NCBI GenBank assembly: GCA_003171235.1
Contig: PMYM01000040.1
Coordinates: 730-23,789 of the forward strand
DNA from: Phycisphaerales bacterium
GTDB taxonomy: Bacteria > Planctomycetota > Phycisphaerae > SM23-33
Length of the DNA: 23,060 bases
Direction: 5' to 3'
How positions within the stretch are numbered: position 1 is the first letter of the stretch; each line of letters starts with the position of its first letter. The notes below the pieces were generated by a model. The model saw nothing but the letters and a program-made list of their open reading frames with translations. It did not search any database and had not been told where the DNA came from. Both the position numbers and the translations under genes were made by a program. Shown piece by piece: positions 1-7,501 of the stretch.

Positions 1-293
1 GGCGTGGGCACGCAGATGATGATGCAGTCGGGCTTGCTCAGGCGGTTGAAGTCGGCGGTGGGCTCAAACAGGCCCGAACGGAGCATGGTCTTGACCACTT
101 GGTTGGGGATGTGCTCGATGTAGCTCTTACCGGCCCGGAGAAGTCTTACCTTTTCCTGGTCGACGTCGAAGCCGATGACGCGCAGGCCCGCCCGGGTGAA
201 CTCCCGCACCAGCGGCAGGCCCACGTAGCCCAGCCCCACCACGCCGATGATCGCCTTCTTGCTCTCGATCTTGCGGACCAGATCCTTGGACAT
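1..293 (-). CDS. wecC: UDP-N-acetyl-D-mannosamine dehydrogenase-like nucleotide sugar dehydrogenase, N-terminal part (runs off the left edge)
   Basis: This is the first 97 codons of an NAD-dependent UDP-sugar 6-dehydrogenase, which oxidises C6 of a UDP-hexose to the uronic acid in two steps. The start is ATG at 293, with GAGGAG and AAGGA a few bases upstream. The Rossmann nucleotide-binding segment GVVGLGYVGLP is at about residues 17-27. It is followed by the FDVD acidic turn that selects NAD and, at the edge, by the family motif CVPTP. The catalytic Cys and Lys lie outside the window. The gene sits 58 bp after wecB on the same strand, so the natural substrate is probably UDP-ManNAc giving UDP-ManNAcA. 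A UDP-GlcNAc or UDP-Glc dehydrogenase cannot be excluded from this fragment. The family assignment is firm; the exact substrate is inferred from the neighbour. Confidence 0.88.
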   Translation of the reverse strand, partial: MSKDLVRKIESKKAIIGVVGLGYVGLPLVREFTRAGLRVIGFDVDQEKVRLLRAGKSYIEHIPNQVVKTMLRSGLFEPTADFNRLSKPDCIIICVPT

Positions 294-351
294 TCCTTGC
301 TCCTCAAAAACCTCGATACAGATTAAACAAACCGGCCGGACTTGCCAAAGC

Positions 352-1443
352 CTACAACTTCTCCAGCAGGATTTTTACGATGCGCTGGGCCGCGTGGCCG
401 TCCCACAGCGGCGGAATCTGACCGGTCCGGGGCGGACCGGACATCACCTGCCGGTAGGCCGGCAGGATATTTTCAGGATCGGCGCCGACGATGCGGTTGG
501 AGCCGAATTGGGCGGTGATTGGCCGCTCGGTGTTCTCCCGCAGCGTCAGGCAGGGCACGCGGAGGATGGTGGTTTCCTCCTGGATGCCGCCCGAGTCGGT
601 CAGCACCAGCCGGGCGTGGGCCATGAGCTTGAGGAAGTCCAGGTAACCGGCCGGCTCGATCAGCCGCAGGTTGCTCATCTTCTCGATCCGACCGGCCAGG
701 TTGGAGGCGCTCAGGTTGCGCATCGTTCGGGGATGGATGGGAAAAACGATGGGCAGGTCCTTCTGGATCGCCTCCAGGGCCGAGAGCAACCCGCCGAACA
801 CCGCCGGATCGTCCACGTTGGCTGGCCGGTGCAGCGTCAGCACCGCGTACCGCTCGCTCTGGAGGGAAAGCTGCTCCAGGATGGGCGAATCTTCAGCCTG
901 CTGGCGGTTCTTCAGCAGCGTGTCGATCATCACGTTGCCCACGAGAAAGACCTTCTCGGCCGGCACGCCCTCGCGGGCGAGGTTCTCCACGCCCGCCGGC
1001 TCGGTGCAGAACAACAGGTCGCTGATGGCGTCGGTCAGCAGGCGGTTGATCTCCTCGGGCATGGTGCGGTCGCCGCTGCGCAGCCCGGCCTCCACGTGCA
1101 CCAGTTTGACCCCCAGCTTCACCGCCACCAACCCGCAGGCGATGGTGGAGTTGACGTCGCCCACCACCAGCACGGCCTGGGGCTTCTGCTCCAGCAGGAT
1201 CGGCTCGAAGGCGGTCATGATCTGGGCCGTCTGGGCGGCGTGGCTGCCCGAGCCCACTCCCAGGTTGACCTGCGGCTGGGGTATGCCCAACTGGCGGAAG
1301 AACAGGTCGCTCATCCGCTCGTCGTAATGCTGCCCGGTGTGCACCAGCACGGGCTGAATGGCCGGGGCGTTCTTGTACGCCGCCATCAGCGGGGCGATCT
1401 TCATGAAATTCGGCCGGGCGCCGACCACGTTGATTATCTTCAT
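352..1443 (-). CDS. wecB: UDP-N-acetylglucosamine 2-epimerase, non-hydrolysing
   Basis: A 363-residue cytoplasmic enzyme that interconverts UDP-GlcNAc and UDP-ManNAc, the first step towards ManNAc or ManNAcA residues in surface polysaccharide. Visible motifs are GARPNFMK at residues 8-15, VGDVNST with Asp96, VHVEAGLRSGD with Glu118, MPEEINR with Glu130/131, HRPANVDD with His205, and DSGGIQEE in the UDP-binding C-terminal half. These match the catalytic Asp/Glu/Glu/His set of the non-hydrolysing family, and the length is normal. I chose ATG at 1443 because GAGAAGG precedes it at good spacing. A TTG 18 bases upstream would add only MSEREG. The gene lies 121 bp downstream of the DUF218 gene and 58 bp upstream of the wecC-type gene, probably as one minus-strand operon. 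Function is confident. Confidence 0.95.
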   Translation of the reverse strand: MKIINVVGARPNFMKIAPLMAAYKNAPAIQPVLVHTGQHYDERMSDLFFRQLGIPQPQVNLGVGSGSHAAQTAQIMTAFEPILLEQKPQAVLVVGDVNSTIACGLVAVKLGVKLVHVEAGLRSGDRTMPEEINRLLTDAISDLLFCTEPAGVENLAREGVPAEKVFLVGNVMIDTLLKNRQQAEDSPILEQLSLQSERYAVLTLHRPANVDDPAVFGGLLSALEAIQKDLPIVFPIHPRTMRNLSASNLAGRIEKMSNLRLIEPAGYLDFLKLMAHARLVLTDSGGIQEETTILRVPCLTLRENTERPITAQFGSNRIVGADPENILPAYRQVMSGPPRTGQIPPLWDGHAAQRIVKILLEKL

Positions 1444-1564
1444 GCCTTCTCTTTCGGACAAAAGCTCATCAGGCTTTGGGTTCTTTGGACACGATCAACC
1501 GGTCCGTGTCAGGCCGGGCGCGGGCAAGAATGTACCGGCCCAGTTGCCCGACAGCCGGTCGATT

Positions 1565-2212
1565 TCACGCCCAGCCGCGGATGCGATAGTAAATCCGGGC
1601 CAGCAGTTCATACGTCACAACGGGCAGATCTCTAGCGCGGTCAATGTACTTGCCCTGGGGGACAAAGCCTTGCCAGGACGGGGCGGCCATCCTCACCTGC
1701 CGGTAGCCAGCCCGCAGGAAGCAAGCCCGGGCGCGCCCGGTGTGGCAAAGCGAGGTGACCACCAGCACGCGGCTGACCCGCGGATCCACGCCCAGGCGCA
1801 TGATAGTCCGGGGATGATCGACCGTGTGGGTGGCCAGGCGGTCCAGCAGCACGGCCCCGGCGGGCAGGCCATAGCGGGCGGCCACATCGAAATCGGCGTC
1901 CGCCCCGCCGTCGAAGCTGGTGATAATAACCTTTGGGGCATAGCCGCGGCGGTAGAGGTTGGCGGCTTCCACGTCCCGCTCGGGGTCGCCGCCCAGCACG
2001 ACGATGAAATCGGCCTCCTCCAGCGGGTCCACGTGCACCAGAAAGCCGCCCAGCCAGCCGCCCAGCGGGGTGAAGACCAGGAGCAGCCAGAGCACCACAA
2101 GAAGGGCGGCCGCGGATGAGGCTATCGCCCACAGCCAACGGAATCGACGCAGGAAGGCCTTCGTGGGAGCGATTGGCTGGTGCGAATCAGTTTCGTATGG
2201 CGTATAAACCAT
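1565..2212 (-). CDS. YdcF/SanA-like DUF218 membrane-anchored protein
   Basis: A 215-residue protein with one N-terminal membrane segment (about residues 26-48), after a basic stretch that predicts a cytoplasmic N-terminus, and then a DUF218 domain. The domain shows ADFIVVLGGD near the membrane, ERDVEAANLYRRGYAPKVI, a central HTVDHPRTI-like segment, and RVLVVTSLCHTGRA. This is the usual pattern of YdcF, SanA and ElyC proteins. Family members are linked to envelope polysaccharide and peptidoglycan metabolism, but their reaction is poorly defined, so I do not assign one. The start is ATG at 2212, preceded by GGAAG; an in-frame TTG three codons upstream is a weaker choice. It is the first gene of the minus-strand group that continues into wecB and wecC, and it is divergent from the large plus-strand cluster. 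Family is confident, role is not. Confidence 0.85.
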   Translation of the reverse strand: MVYTPYETDSHQPIAPTKAFLRRFRWLWAIASSAAALLVVLWLLLVFTPLGGWLGGFLVHVDPLEEADFIVVLGGDPERDVEAANLYRRGYAPKVIITSFDGGADADFDVAARYGLPAGAVLLDRLATHTVDHPRTIMRLGVDPRVSRVLVVTSLCHTGRARACFLRAGYRQVRMAAPSWQGFVPQGKYIDRARDLPVVTYELLARIYYRIRGWA

Positions 2213-2223
2213 GTCTTCCAAAA

Positions 2224-2280
2224 TGGGACAAACCGCTCAGGCGGTATGCTATACTACGAGAACTTATGACCCGACAATTC
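2224..2280. promoter_or_regulatory. Candidate divergent promoter between the DUF218 gene and the methyltransferase gene
   Basis: The 237-bp gap between the two divergent genes is AT-richer around 2245-2280. On the plus strand TATACT (2250-2255) could be a -10 box, but its best upstream hexamer, GGGACA at 2225-2230, is poor and 19 bases away. On the minus strand TTGTCG (2277-2272) and TATAGC (2253-2248) are 18 bases apart. The two -10 elements overlap, which would couple the directions. Both are weak matches, so this marks only the likeliest promoter site in the gap. Confidence 0.25.
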
Positions 2281-2449
2281 CAAAGCAGTCCCAGCAGCCA
2301 GATCATCCCCGAGGAATTCTGGAATGCCCGTGCCGGGCGGGGGAAGGAAGCGGGATTCACAGGAAGAAACGCAGGCCGAAAAAGGAGAGATCAATGAGGC
2401 TTTCCGGGATGGTGGTGAGAGGGGGAACTCATGCGACAAGGAGCGGAAG

Positions 2450-3580
2450 ATGATAGGCGGACGGATCTATCGTATGGCACAGGCCGTTGTGCGGCGGTTG
2501 ACGGGATACGACCTCTTGATGGTTCAAGGGCGTATCCCGGCCCGCAAGAAGCTTCTTCCCATGCGGTATGACTATCGGGCCTCCCCCGAAGGCATGGTGA
2601 CCTACACGGTCGGGCAAGACGCCCTGAATCTGTCGTACAAGTTGTTCACGATGGATAACTCGGGCGCCCTGGCAATCCGAAAGCTGTGTTTCTCCGCCCA
2701 GGCGCCTCGGATCGGAGCGGGGGACGAAATTCGCGTCGATTTGGTCGCGCCCGCCATGTGGATCAACGGAAAGCCCGTTGCCTTGCAGGTGGCGGGCCAT
2801 GAGATGTCGCGGAAATACGCCGCCGTCCTGGAGGCATCCGGAAATGGCGAGTCTTATTGGCGACAAGTGGCTCACTACCTTCTGATGACGGACAAGCCCA
2901 TCGGGAAGGACTACTATCTTGGGGACGACTATACCGACTACGTCGGGCAGACCAACCCAACGCCCTGGGTGAAAATGGTGCGCCAGTATTGCCAGGGCGG
3001 AAAGCTCCTGGACGTCGGCTGCGCCTTGGGAGTGTATGCCAAGGCATTCAACGACGCGGGGTTTGACGCCTACGGCGTGGACATTTCGGAGTTTGCGGTC
3101 CGCGAGGCGGCCAAGCGGATCGGCGCCGACCACGTCAAGCAGTGCAACATGGACAAGGAAGATATCCCTTTCCCACTGAAGTTTGATGTTTTCTGGCTTT
3201 GGGACTCGCTGGAACATTTCGCCGCCCCGGATGGCGTGTTGCGCAAGGTGGACGCTCACGCGGCCACGGGCGCGAGATTGTTCATGCACACCTGCAACCA
3301 TCAGTCGTTGCTGCGCCTTCTGCAGGGGAAGGACTGGGAAGGCTATGCGGATTATTCGCATTACGGGGCGGATCGTGTTTCGGCGTCGTCGATACGGCGC
3401 ATTCTCGGCGAACTGGGCTGGGACATCGAGAGTTGGCGGTGCGCGGGAATGTGGACGAACGATATTGACCCGGTTCTGCGCCGGATGCGGGATGTTTTCC
3501 AAAACCTCCCCGAATTGACGACGTTTTTGCAGGAACGCGACTTGGGCGACCTGGTGCAAGTGGTTGCCCGGAAACGGTAG
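2450..3580 (+). CDS. Class I SAM-dependent methyltransferase with an extra N-terminal domain
   Basis: A 376-residue protein. Residues about 1-165 have no motif I can name. From about residue 180 there is a Rossmann methyltransferase fold: LLDVGCALGVYAKAF (motif I, about 185-199), then YGVDIS (acidic strand-2 end that binds the SAM ribose), a CNMDKEDIPFP segment, and FDVFWLWDSLEHFAAP (motif IV-like region). The target is unknown; in this cluster a sugar or sugar-nucleotide O- or N-methylation is likely. The start is ATG at 2450 with AAGGAG eight bases upstream. The frame is open for another 42 codons upstream, but that part has no family character and no good ribosome site. It is the first plus-strand gene of the cluster, 66 bp ahead of the DegT aminotransferase. 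Methyltransferase fold is confident, substrate unknown. Confidence 0.85.
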   Translation: MIGGRIYRMAQAVVRRLTGYDLLMVQGRIPARKKLLPMRYDYRASPEGMVTYTVGQDALNLSYKLFTMDNSGALAIRKLCFSAQAPRIGAGDEIRVDLVAPAMWINGKPVALQVAGHEMSRKYAAVLEASGNGESYWRQVAHYLLMTDKPIGKDYYLGDDYTDYVGQTNPTPWVKMVRQYCQGGKLLDVGCALGVYAKAFNDAGFDAYGVDISEFAVREAAKRIGADHVKQCNMDKEDIPFPLKFDVFWLWDSLEHFAAPDGVLRKVDAHAATGARLFMHTCNHQSLLRLLQGKDWEGYADYSHYGADRVSASSIRRILGELGWDIESWRCAGMWTNDIDPVLRRMRDVFQNLPELTTFLQERDLGDLVQVVARKR

Positions 3581-3646
3581 CTGCAGCAGGATGATGTCAT
3601 GAAAATCATGTTCTGGCGTAAATGCTCGCCGAAGTAGGGGCATCGA

Positions 3647-4972
3647 ATGGTGACCAAGATTCAGATGCTGCTGAGCATGCTGGCCGGCGGCGACGCGTTC
3701 GATTTTGTCGGCGGGATCGCCCAAGGGGCCGACGTTCGGCACATCCTCAGCCTGCACGGGCGCGGGGAGGGGCTTCTGGAGGGCAGCGGCAACCGGCGGT
3801 TTGAAGCGGCTCTGGCCCGCTATCACCAGGCCCAGGCGGTGACCTTCGGCGCCGGCCGCATGGCCCTGTACGCCATTCTCAAGGCCATGGATTTCCCCGC
3901 CGGCGGCGAAGTGATACTTCCGGGCTACACCTGCGTGGTCGCGCCCGCCGCCATTCTCCGGGCCGGACTTCGCCCGGTGTACGTTGACGTGCGGATCGAG
4001 GATTTCAACATCGATCCGGAGTTGGCGGAAAAGGCCATCACCGCCCGGACCGTCGCCATTCTGGCCCAGCACACCTTCGGCATCCCCTGCCGGATGGACG
4101 AGCTGACCGACATCGGGCGGCGGCACGGCGTGGCGGTCATCGAGGACGGCGCCCACGCCATCGGCGCCCGGCTTGACGGGCAAGTTCTGGGCCGCTGGAC
4201 GGAGGCGGCCTTCTTTTCCACCCAGGCCACCAAGATGTTCAGCACCGAGCGCGGAGGCTACGTCACCACCCCTGACGCCGCCCTGGCCAAGAGACTGCGC
4301 GAAATCCAGCAGCAATCGGCCGACGAAACGCCCCGCATCGCCGGCCTGTCGCTGCTGCGCTGGCTCTACCGCGCCGGCCTGGTTTGCCGGCCGGGGGCCA
4401 ATCGCAAAACCAAACTGGCGGAACTGGTCATTCGGCGTTTCCGCCTGCCGCTGCTGAAAGCGGTCCTGGACTACGAGGCCGAGGAATACGCCCAGTCGCT
4501 GCAAGGCCGTTGCAGCGAGGCGTTTCCCACGAAACTGCCCAACCTGATGGCGCATGCCGGGCGGTTGCAGTTAGCCCGGCTGGAGGAGAACCTGGCTCAC
4601 CGGCGGCGCCTGGCCGCCTTTCTGGAAGAGAGCCTGCCGTCGCTGGGCGCTCGCCTGGGGCAGTACGATCATGCCCGGGCGCAACCCAGTTGGGTGCGGT
4701 TCCCCTTCCTGGTGGAAGACCGTTCCGCCTGGATACGCAACATGTCCCGCCATGGCCTGGGGCCGGGTTACTGGCTGGAAGACCCCGTGCATCCCCGGGG
4801 CAGCAATCGGCAGGCCGTGGGGTATGCTACGGGCTCCTGCCCCAACGCCGAATGGCTTTGCCAGCACATCCTGAATCTGCCCCTGCACCCGGAATTGAGG
4901 GTGTCGCGCATTAACCTCTGGCTGTCGTCCTGTCGAAAAGAGATTGGCCGCCAAAAACCGATAAACAGCTAG
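3647..4972 (+). CDS. DegT/DnrJ/EryC1/StrS-family PLP-dependent aminotransferase
   Basis: A 441-residue fold-type I PLP enzyme of the sugar aminotransferase family, which typically transfers an amino group from glutamate to a keto-sugar nucleotide. Visible features are the GAGRMALY phosphate-binding loop (about residues 68-75), LPGYTCVVAPAAI, QHTFGIPCRMDEL, VIEDGAHAIGA with Asp167 facing the pyridine nitrogen, and FFSTQATKMFSTERGG with Lys196 as the probable Schiff-base lysine. Many relatives have GEGG where this protein has ERGG. It is somewhat longer than the usual 370-400 residues because of a segment after residue 215. The start is ATG at 3647 behind AGGGG. It follows the methyltransferase and precedes the flippase by 23 bp, so it probably makes an amino sugar of the repeat unit. 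The exact sugar is not predictable. Confidence 0.9.
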   Translation: MVTKIQMLLSMLAGGDAFDFVGGIAQGADVRHILSLHGRGEGLLEGSGNRRFEAALARYHQAQAVTFGAGRMALYAILKAMDFPAGGEVILPGYTCVVAPAAILRAGLRPVYVDVRIEDFNIDPELAEKAITARTVAILAQHTFGIPCRMDELTDIGRRHGVAVIEDGAHAIGARLDGQVLGRWTEAAFFSTQATKMFSTERGGYVTTPDAALAKRLREIQQQSADETPRIAGLSLLRWLYRAGLVCRPGANRKTKLAELVIRRFRLPLLKAVLDYEAEEYAQSLQGRCSEAFPTKLPNLMAHAGRLQLARLEENLAHRRRLAAFLEESLPSLGARLGQYDHARAQPSWVRFPFLVEDRSAWIRNMSRHGLGPGYWLEDPVHPRGSNRQAVGYATGSCPNAEWLCQHILNLPLHPELRVSRINLWLSSCRKEIGRQKPINS

Positions 4973-4995
4973 CTCCTTGGCAAGCAGGATCGGGA

Positions 4996-6381
4996 ATGCT
5001 CAAAAGGGACATCAGTTTCACCTTCGCAGGCAGCGCCTTGCAGATGCTGGTGGTCCTGGCGACCACGGCGCTGGTGGCGCGGTTGCTGGGGCCGACGGGC
5101 CAGGGACTGCTGGCCCTGGCGATCTTGGCGCCCACCATCGCCATCACCTTCGCCCGCCTGGGCCAGGAAACGGTCAACGTGATCTATGGCGGGTTGTACA
5201 AGGAGAAGCGCCCCGCCTTGTTTCTGCAATCCATGCTGCTGATTGTGCCGACCTCGATCGTCAGCATCCTGGTGCTGCTGGCGTTTTATTTCTGGCTGCC
5301 GGTGGAGCGGGGGAATTTCGCCAAGCTGAGCCCGACGGCCATCTACGCCAGTTGTCTTTTGGTGCCGGCGGGGTTGCTGTTGGCCATGACGACCGGCCTG
5401 GTCAGGGGCCTGGGCAAGGTGCGGACCAACGTCGTGCTGACCTTGGTACAGTGTCTGGTGAACCTGCTGCTGGCGGTGTTGCTGGTGGCGGTTCTGAAAA
5501 TGGGCTTGATTGGCGCCATCTTGGCGACCATTCTGGCGACCCTGCTGGGGGGATTGGCGGCGTTATGGGTGCTGCGGGAGGTGGCCACTTTCAATCCGGC
5601 CAGCCTGGACAAGGGCTTCTGGCTGCGCAGCCTGCGGTACGGGCTGTGGGTGGCGGGGGCGGATTTCGCCGGCTTTCTGGTCTACCGCGTCGATCAAGTC
5701 ATGCTGGCGTTTTACGTCCCTTCGGCACAACAGGGCCTGTACTTCATCAGCGCGAGCATGGCCGAGAGGCTCAGAATGCTGCCTACCTCGATCGCCTCGG
5801 CGTTCCTTCCCCGGCTGAGCAACCAGTGGCAGGAGCGGCGGGGGCAGGTGCCGCTGGTATTTCGCTACAGCCTTGTCGCCTCGCTCCTGGCCGTGATACT
5901 GGGCTGCCTGGTCGGGCCTCCGGCCATACTGGTTGTTTTCGGTTGGAAGTACTTCGGATCCATCCTTCCCTTCCTGATCCTGGCTCCGGGCATAGTGCTG
6001 ATGTCCACCTCCAGCATCCTCAGCAGCGCCATCCTGGCGCTGGGCCGGCCAAACTACAACATGCTGACGGGCTGGTTAACGGCCGTCGCCAACATCGCTC
6101 TCAACCTGATCCTGATGCCCAGGATCGGCATTGTCGGGGCGGCCATCGCCAGCACGATCTGCTATGCCGGCGATTGCCTGTGCGGAATCATCTTCTACCG
6201 GCGGCTGACCAAAATCCCGCTGGCCGAGCTGGCCCCGCGCCTGGGCGACGTGCGGGCGGTGACACGCATCGCCTGGGAAATGGCGCGGCAGGGTCTGCGT
6301 CGGTTGCGGGGGCCCTCAATCGGCGGAGGCGGAGGCCTCGCCGACAACCAGAGCGACCACCCTGCCGGCGGCCCAACCTGA
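4996..6381 (+). CDS. wzx: Wzx-like polysaccharide flippase (MOP superfamily)
   Basis: A 461-residue integral membrane protein with repeated hydrophobic helices through its whole length, as in RfbX/Wzx lipid-linked oligosaccharide flippases. The N-terminal helix pattern, with TTALVARLLGPTGQGLLALA at about residues 23-42, is the classic opening of the family. A mid-protein YRVDQVMLAFY and a late GIVGAAIASTICY also fit. It would move undecaprenyl-linked repeat units across the inner membrane. The start is ATG at 4996 with AGGA upstream. It lies 23 bp after the aminotransferase gene. The C-terminal tail (about the last 35 residues) is hydrophilic and glycine-rich, and its boundary is less certain. 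Family is confident; the symbol is by role, since wzx sequences diverge strongly. Confidence 0.88.
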   Translation: MLKRDISFTFAGSALQMLVVLATTALVARLLGPTGQGLLALAILAPTIAITFARLGQETVNVIYGGLYKEKRPALFLQSMLLIVPTSIVSILVLLAFYFWLPVERGNFAKLSPTAIYASCLLVPAGLLLAMTTGLVRGLGKVRTNVVLTLVQCLVNLLLAVLLVAVLKMGLIGAILATILATLLGGLAALWVLREVATFNPASLDKGFWLRSLRYGLWVAGADFAGFLVYRVDQVMLAFYVPSAQQGLYFISASMAERLRMLPTSIASAFLPRLSNQWQERRGQVPLVFRYSLVASLLAVILGCLVGPPAILVVFGWKYFGSILPFLILAPGIVLMSTSSILSSAILALGRPNYNMLTGWLTAVANIALNLILMPRIGIVGAAIASTICYAGDCLCGIIFYRRLTKIPLAELAPRLGDVRAVTRIAWEMARQGLRRLRGPSIGGGGGLADNQSDHPAGGPT

Positions 6382-6522
6382 TCTTGTGAACAAGTAACGG
6401 GGTTTGGCCGATATTACCCTTGTTTGAATCCAGGCCCGCGCTATGCCCCGGACGGCCAGGGAGACGGGGCTTGTTGGGTCGCACTCAGCGGCGGCCCGTT
6501 TTCCCGGCTGTGGCGAGAAGAC

Positions 6523-7446
6523 ATGAATGGCAGCGGCAAGGCATCGCAGATTCGGGTCGCCGTCCTGGGGACCTGGAATTGGCTGGAGGTGGCGGCCGAT
6601 CTTCTCCGCTGCGCCAACATCCCTTGCGACGTCATTGACATCCGTTCTCTCCCCCGCCTGGCGGGGTGGGCCATCCGAGGCAACCTGCGACGATACGACT
6701 TCGTTTACCGCGTCGGCGGAAGTTGCTGGTCGCTGGGGCTGTTGTTCAAGTTGCTGGGCAGGAAAGTTGTCTGGCACTGGATTGGCAGCGATGTTCTGGG
6801 TTTCCGCTCGGACCGGCAGCGCCGGGGTGTGCGCGGCTGGATCGGTCGCCGAGCGGCCTACCGATGGGCATTCGCCCACTTGGCCGACAGCCCCCAACTG
6901 GCCCAGGAGCTGCAGGAGTTGGGGCTTAGCCCCCAGGTGGTCAGGCTCTTGCCCAAGTGCATCGAGGCCAGCCCCCAGCCGCTGCCGGAGAAGTTCACCG
7001 TGCTGAGCTACTGGACCAAAGGCCGGCGAACGTTCTACGGCGGCGACATCGTTTTCGCCCTGGCCCAAGCGATGCCTGAGGTGGCGTTCCTGGTTGTGGG
7101 CACGGAGGCGGCGGACGAGCCGGCGGCTCCGGCCAACGTCAAGTGCCTGGGTTATCTCAAGGACCTGTCCCCCATATACAGCCGGTCATCGGTGCTGGTG
7201 CGCCTGCCCCAGCACGACAGTCTTTCCGCCATGGTGCTGGAAATGCTGGCGCGGGGGCGGTACGTCATATATAATAAAAACTTGCCGGGTTGCCATCAAG
7301 CCGGCGATTTCGACGGGGCCTTGCGGGCGCTGAAAGAAATCCGCGACCGCGGCCAGATCAACGCCGCCGGTTCGGAAATGGTCAAGCAGGACTTCTCGCG
7401 GGAGAAAGAGGCACGGACCTTGTCAAGGTTGCTGAATGGCTGCTGA
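6523..7446 (+). CDS. GT-B fold glycosyltransferase (GT4-like)
   Basis: A 307-residue putative glycosyltransferase. The N-terminal half begins with IRVAVLGTWNW (first Rossmann strand) and contains WHWIGSDVLGF, common in sugar-nucleotide glycosyltransferases of surface polysaccharide loci. The C-terminal half has FTVLSYW, VAFLVVGTEA, VKCLGYLKDLSPIYSRSSVLV and DSLSAMVLEML. The last is an acidic-x7-Glu motif, with Asp in place of the first Glu of the usual E-x7-E. I chose ATG at 6523 because GAGAAG lies just upstream. A TTG at 6424 extends the frame, but the extra 33 residues look unrelated to the family. The gap back to the flippase gene is 141 bp. Donor and acceptor are unknown. It is shorter than typical GT4 enzymes (350-400 residues). 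Confidence 0.78.
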   Translation: MNGSGKASQIRVAVLGTWNWLEVAADLLRCANIPCDVIDIRSLPRLAGWAIRGNLRRYDFVYRVGGSCWSLGLLFKLLGRKVVWHWIGSDVLGFRSDRQRRGVRGWIGRRAAYRWAFAHLADSPQLAQELQELGLSPQVVRLLPKCIEASPQPLPEKFTVLSYWTKGRRTFYGGDIVFALAQAMPEVAFLVVGTEAADEPAAPANVKCLGYLKDLSPIYSRSSVLVRLPQHDSLSAMVLEMLARGRYVIYNKNLPGCHQAGDFDGALRALKEIRDRGQINAAGSEMVKQDFSREKEARTLSRLLNGC

Positions 7447-7456
7447 AAGGGATTCC

Positions 7457-7501
7457 ATGAACTGCCAAGCCGACAGCGACGATACTCTTGGGGCAACATG
7501 A
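7457..7501 (+). other. Possible 14-codon leader mini-ORF overlapping the start of the Wzy-like gene
   Basis: An ATG at 7457 with AAGGG five bases upstream opens a 14-codon frame (MNCQADSDDTLGAT). Its TGA (7499-7501) overlaps the ATG of the next gene in the ATGA arrangement. The ribosome site of the mini-ORF looks better than that of the downstream gene, which has only a GGGG run. This could deliver ribosomes by termination-reinitiation. With only 51 bases between the flanking genes it may also be chance. Confidence 0.25.

Noticed and set aside
2266..2397. A 43-codon frame just downstream of the candidate plus-strand -10 box, which could be leaderless
   Set aside because: The peptide has no recognisable character and the promoter is weak; nothing beyond position supports it.
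2429..4555. A very long open frame (708 codons) on the minus strand across the first methyltransferase and the DegT aminotransferase
   Set aside because: It lies antisense to two clear enzymes, has no recognisable domain, and is the kind of stop-free frame that high GC at third positions creates.
4977..6389. An alternative plus-strand frame of 470 codons over the flippase gene
   Set aside because: It is hydrophilic and Gly/Arg-rich, whereas the other frame gives a typical multi-helix flippase.
6383..6470. Possible terminators after the flippase gene (CTTGTGAACAAG, and GCCCCG...CGGGGC)
   Set aside because: The stems are only five or six pairs and no T run follows, so I do not call termination.
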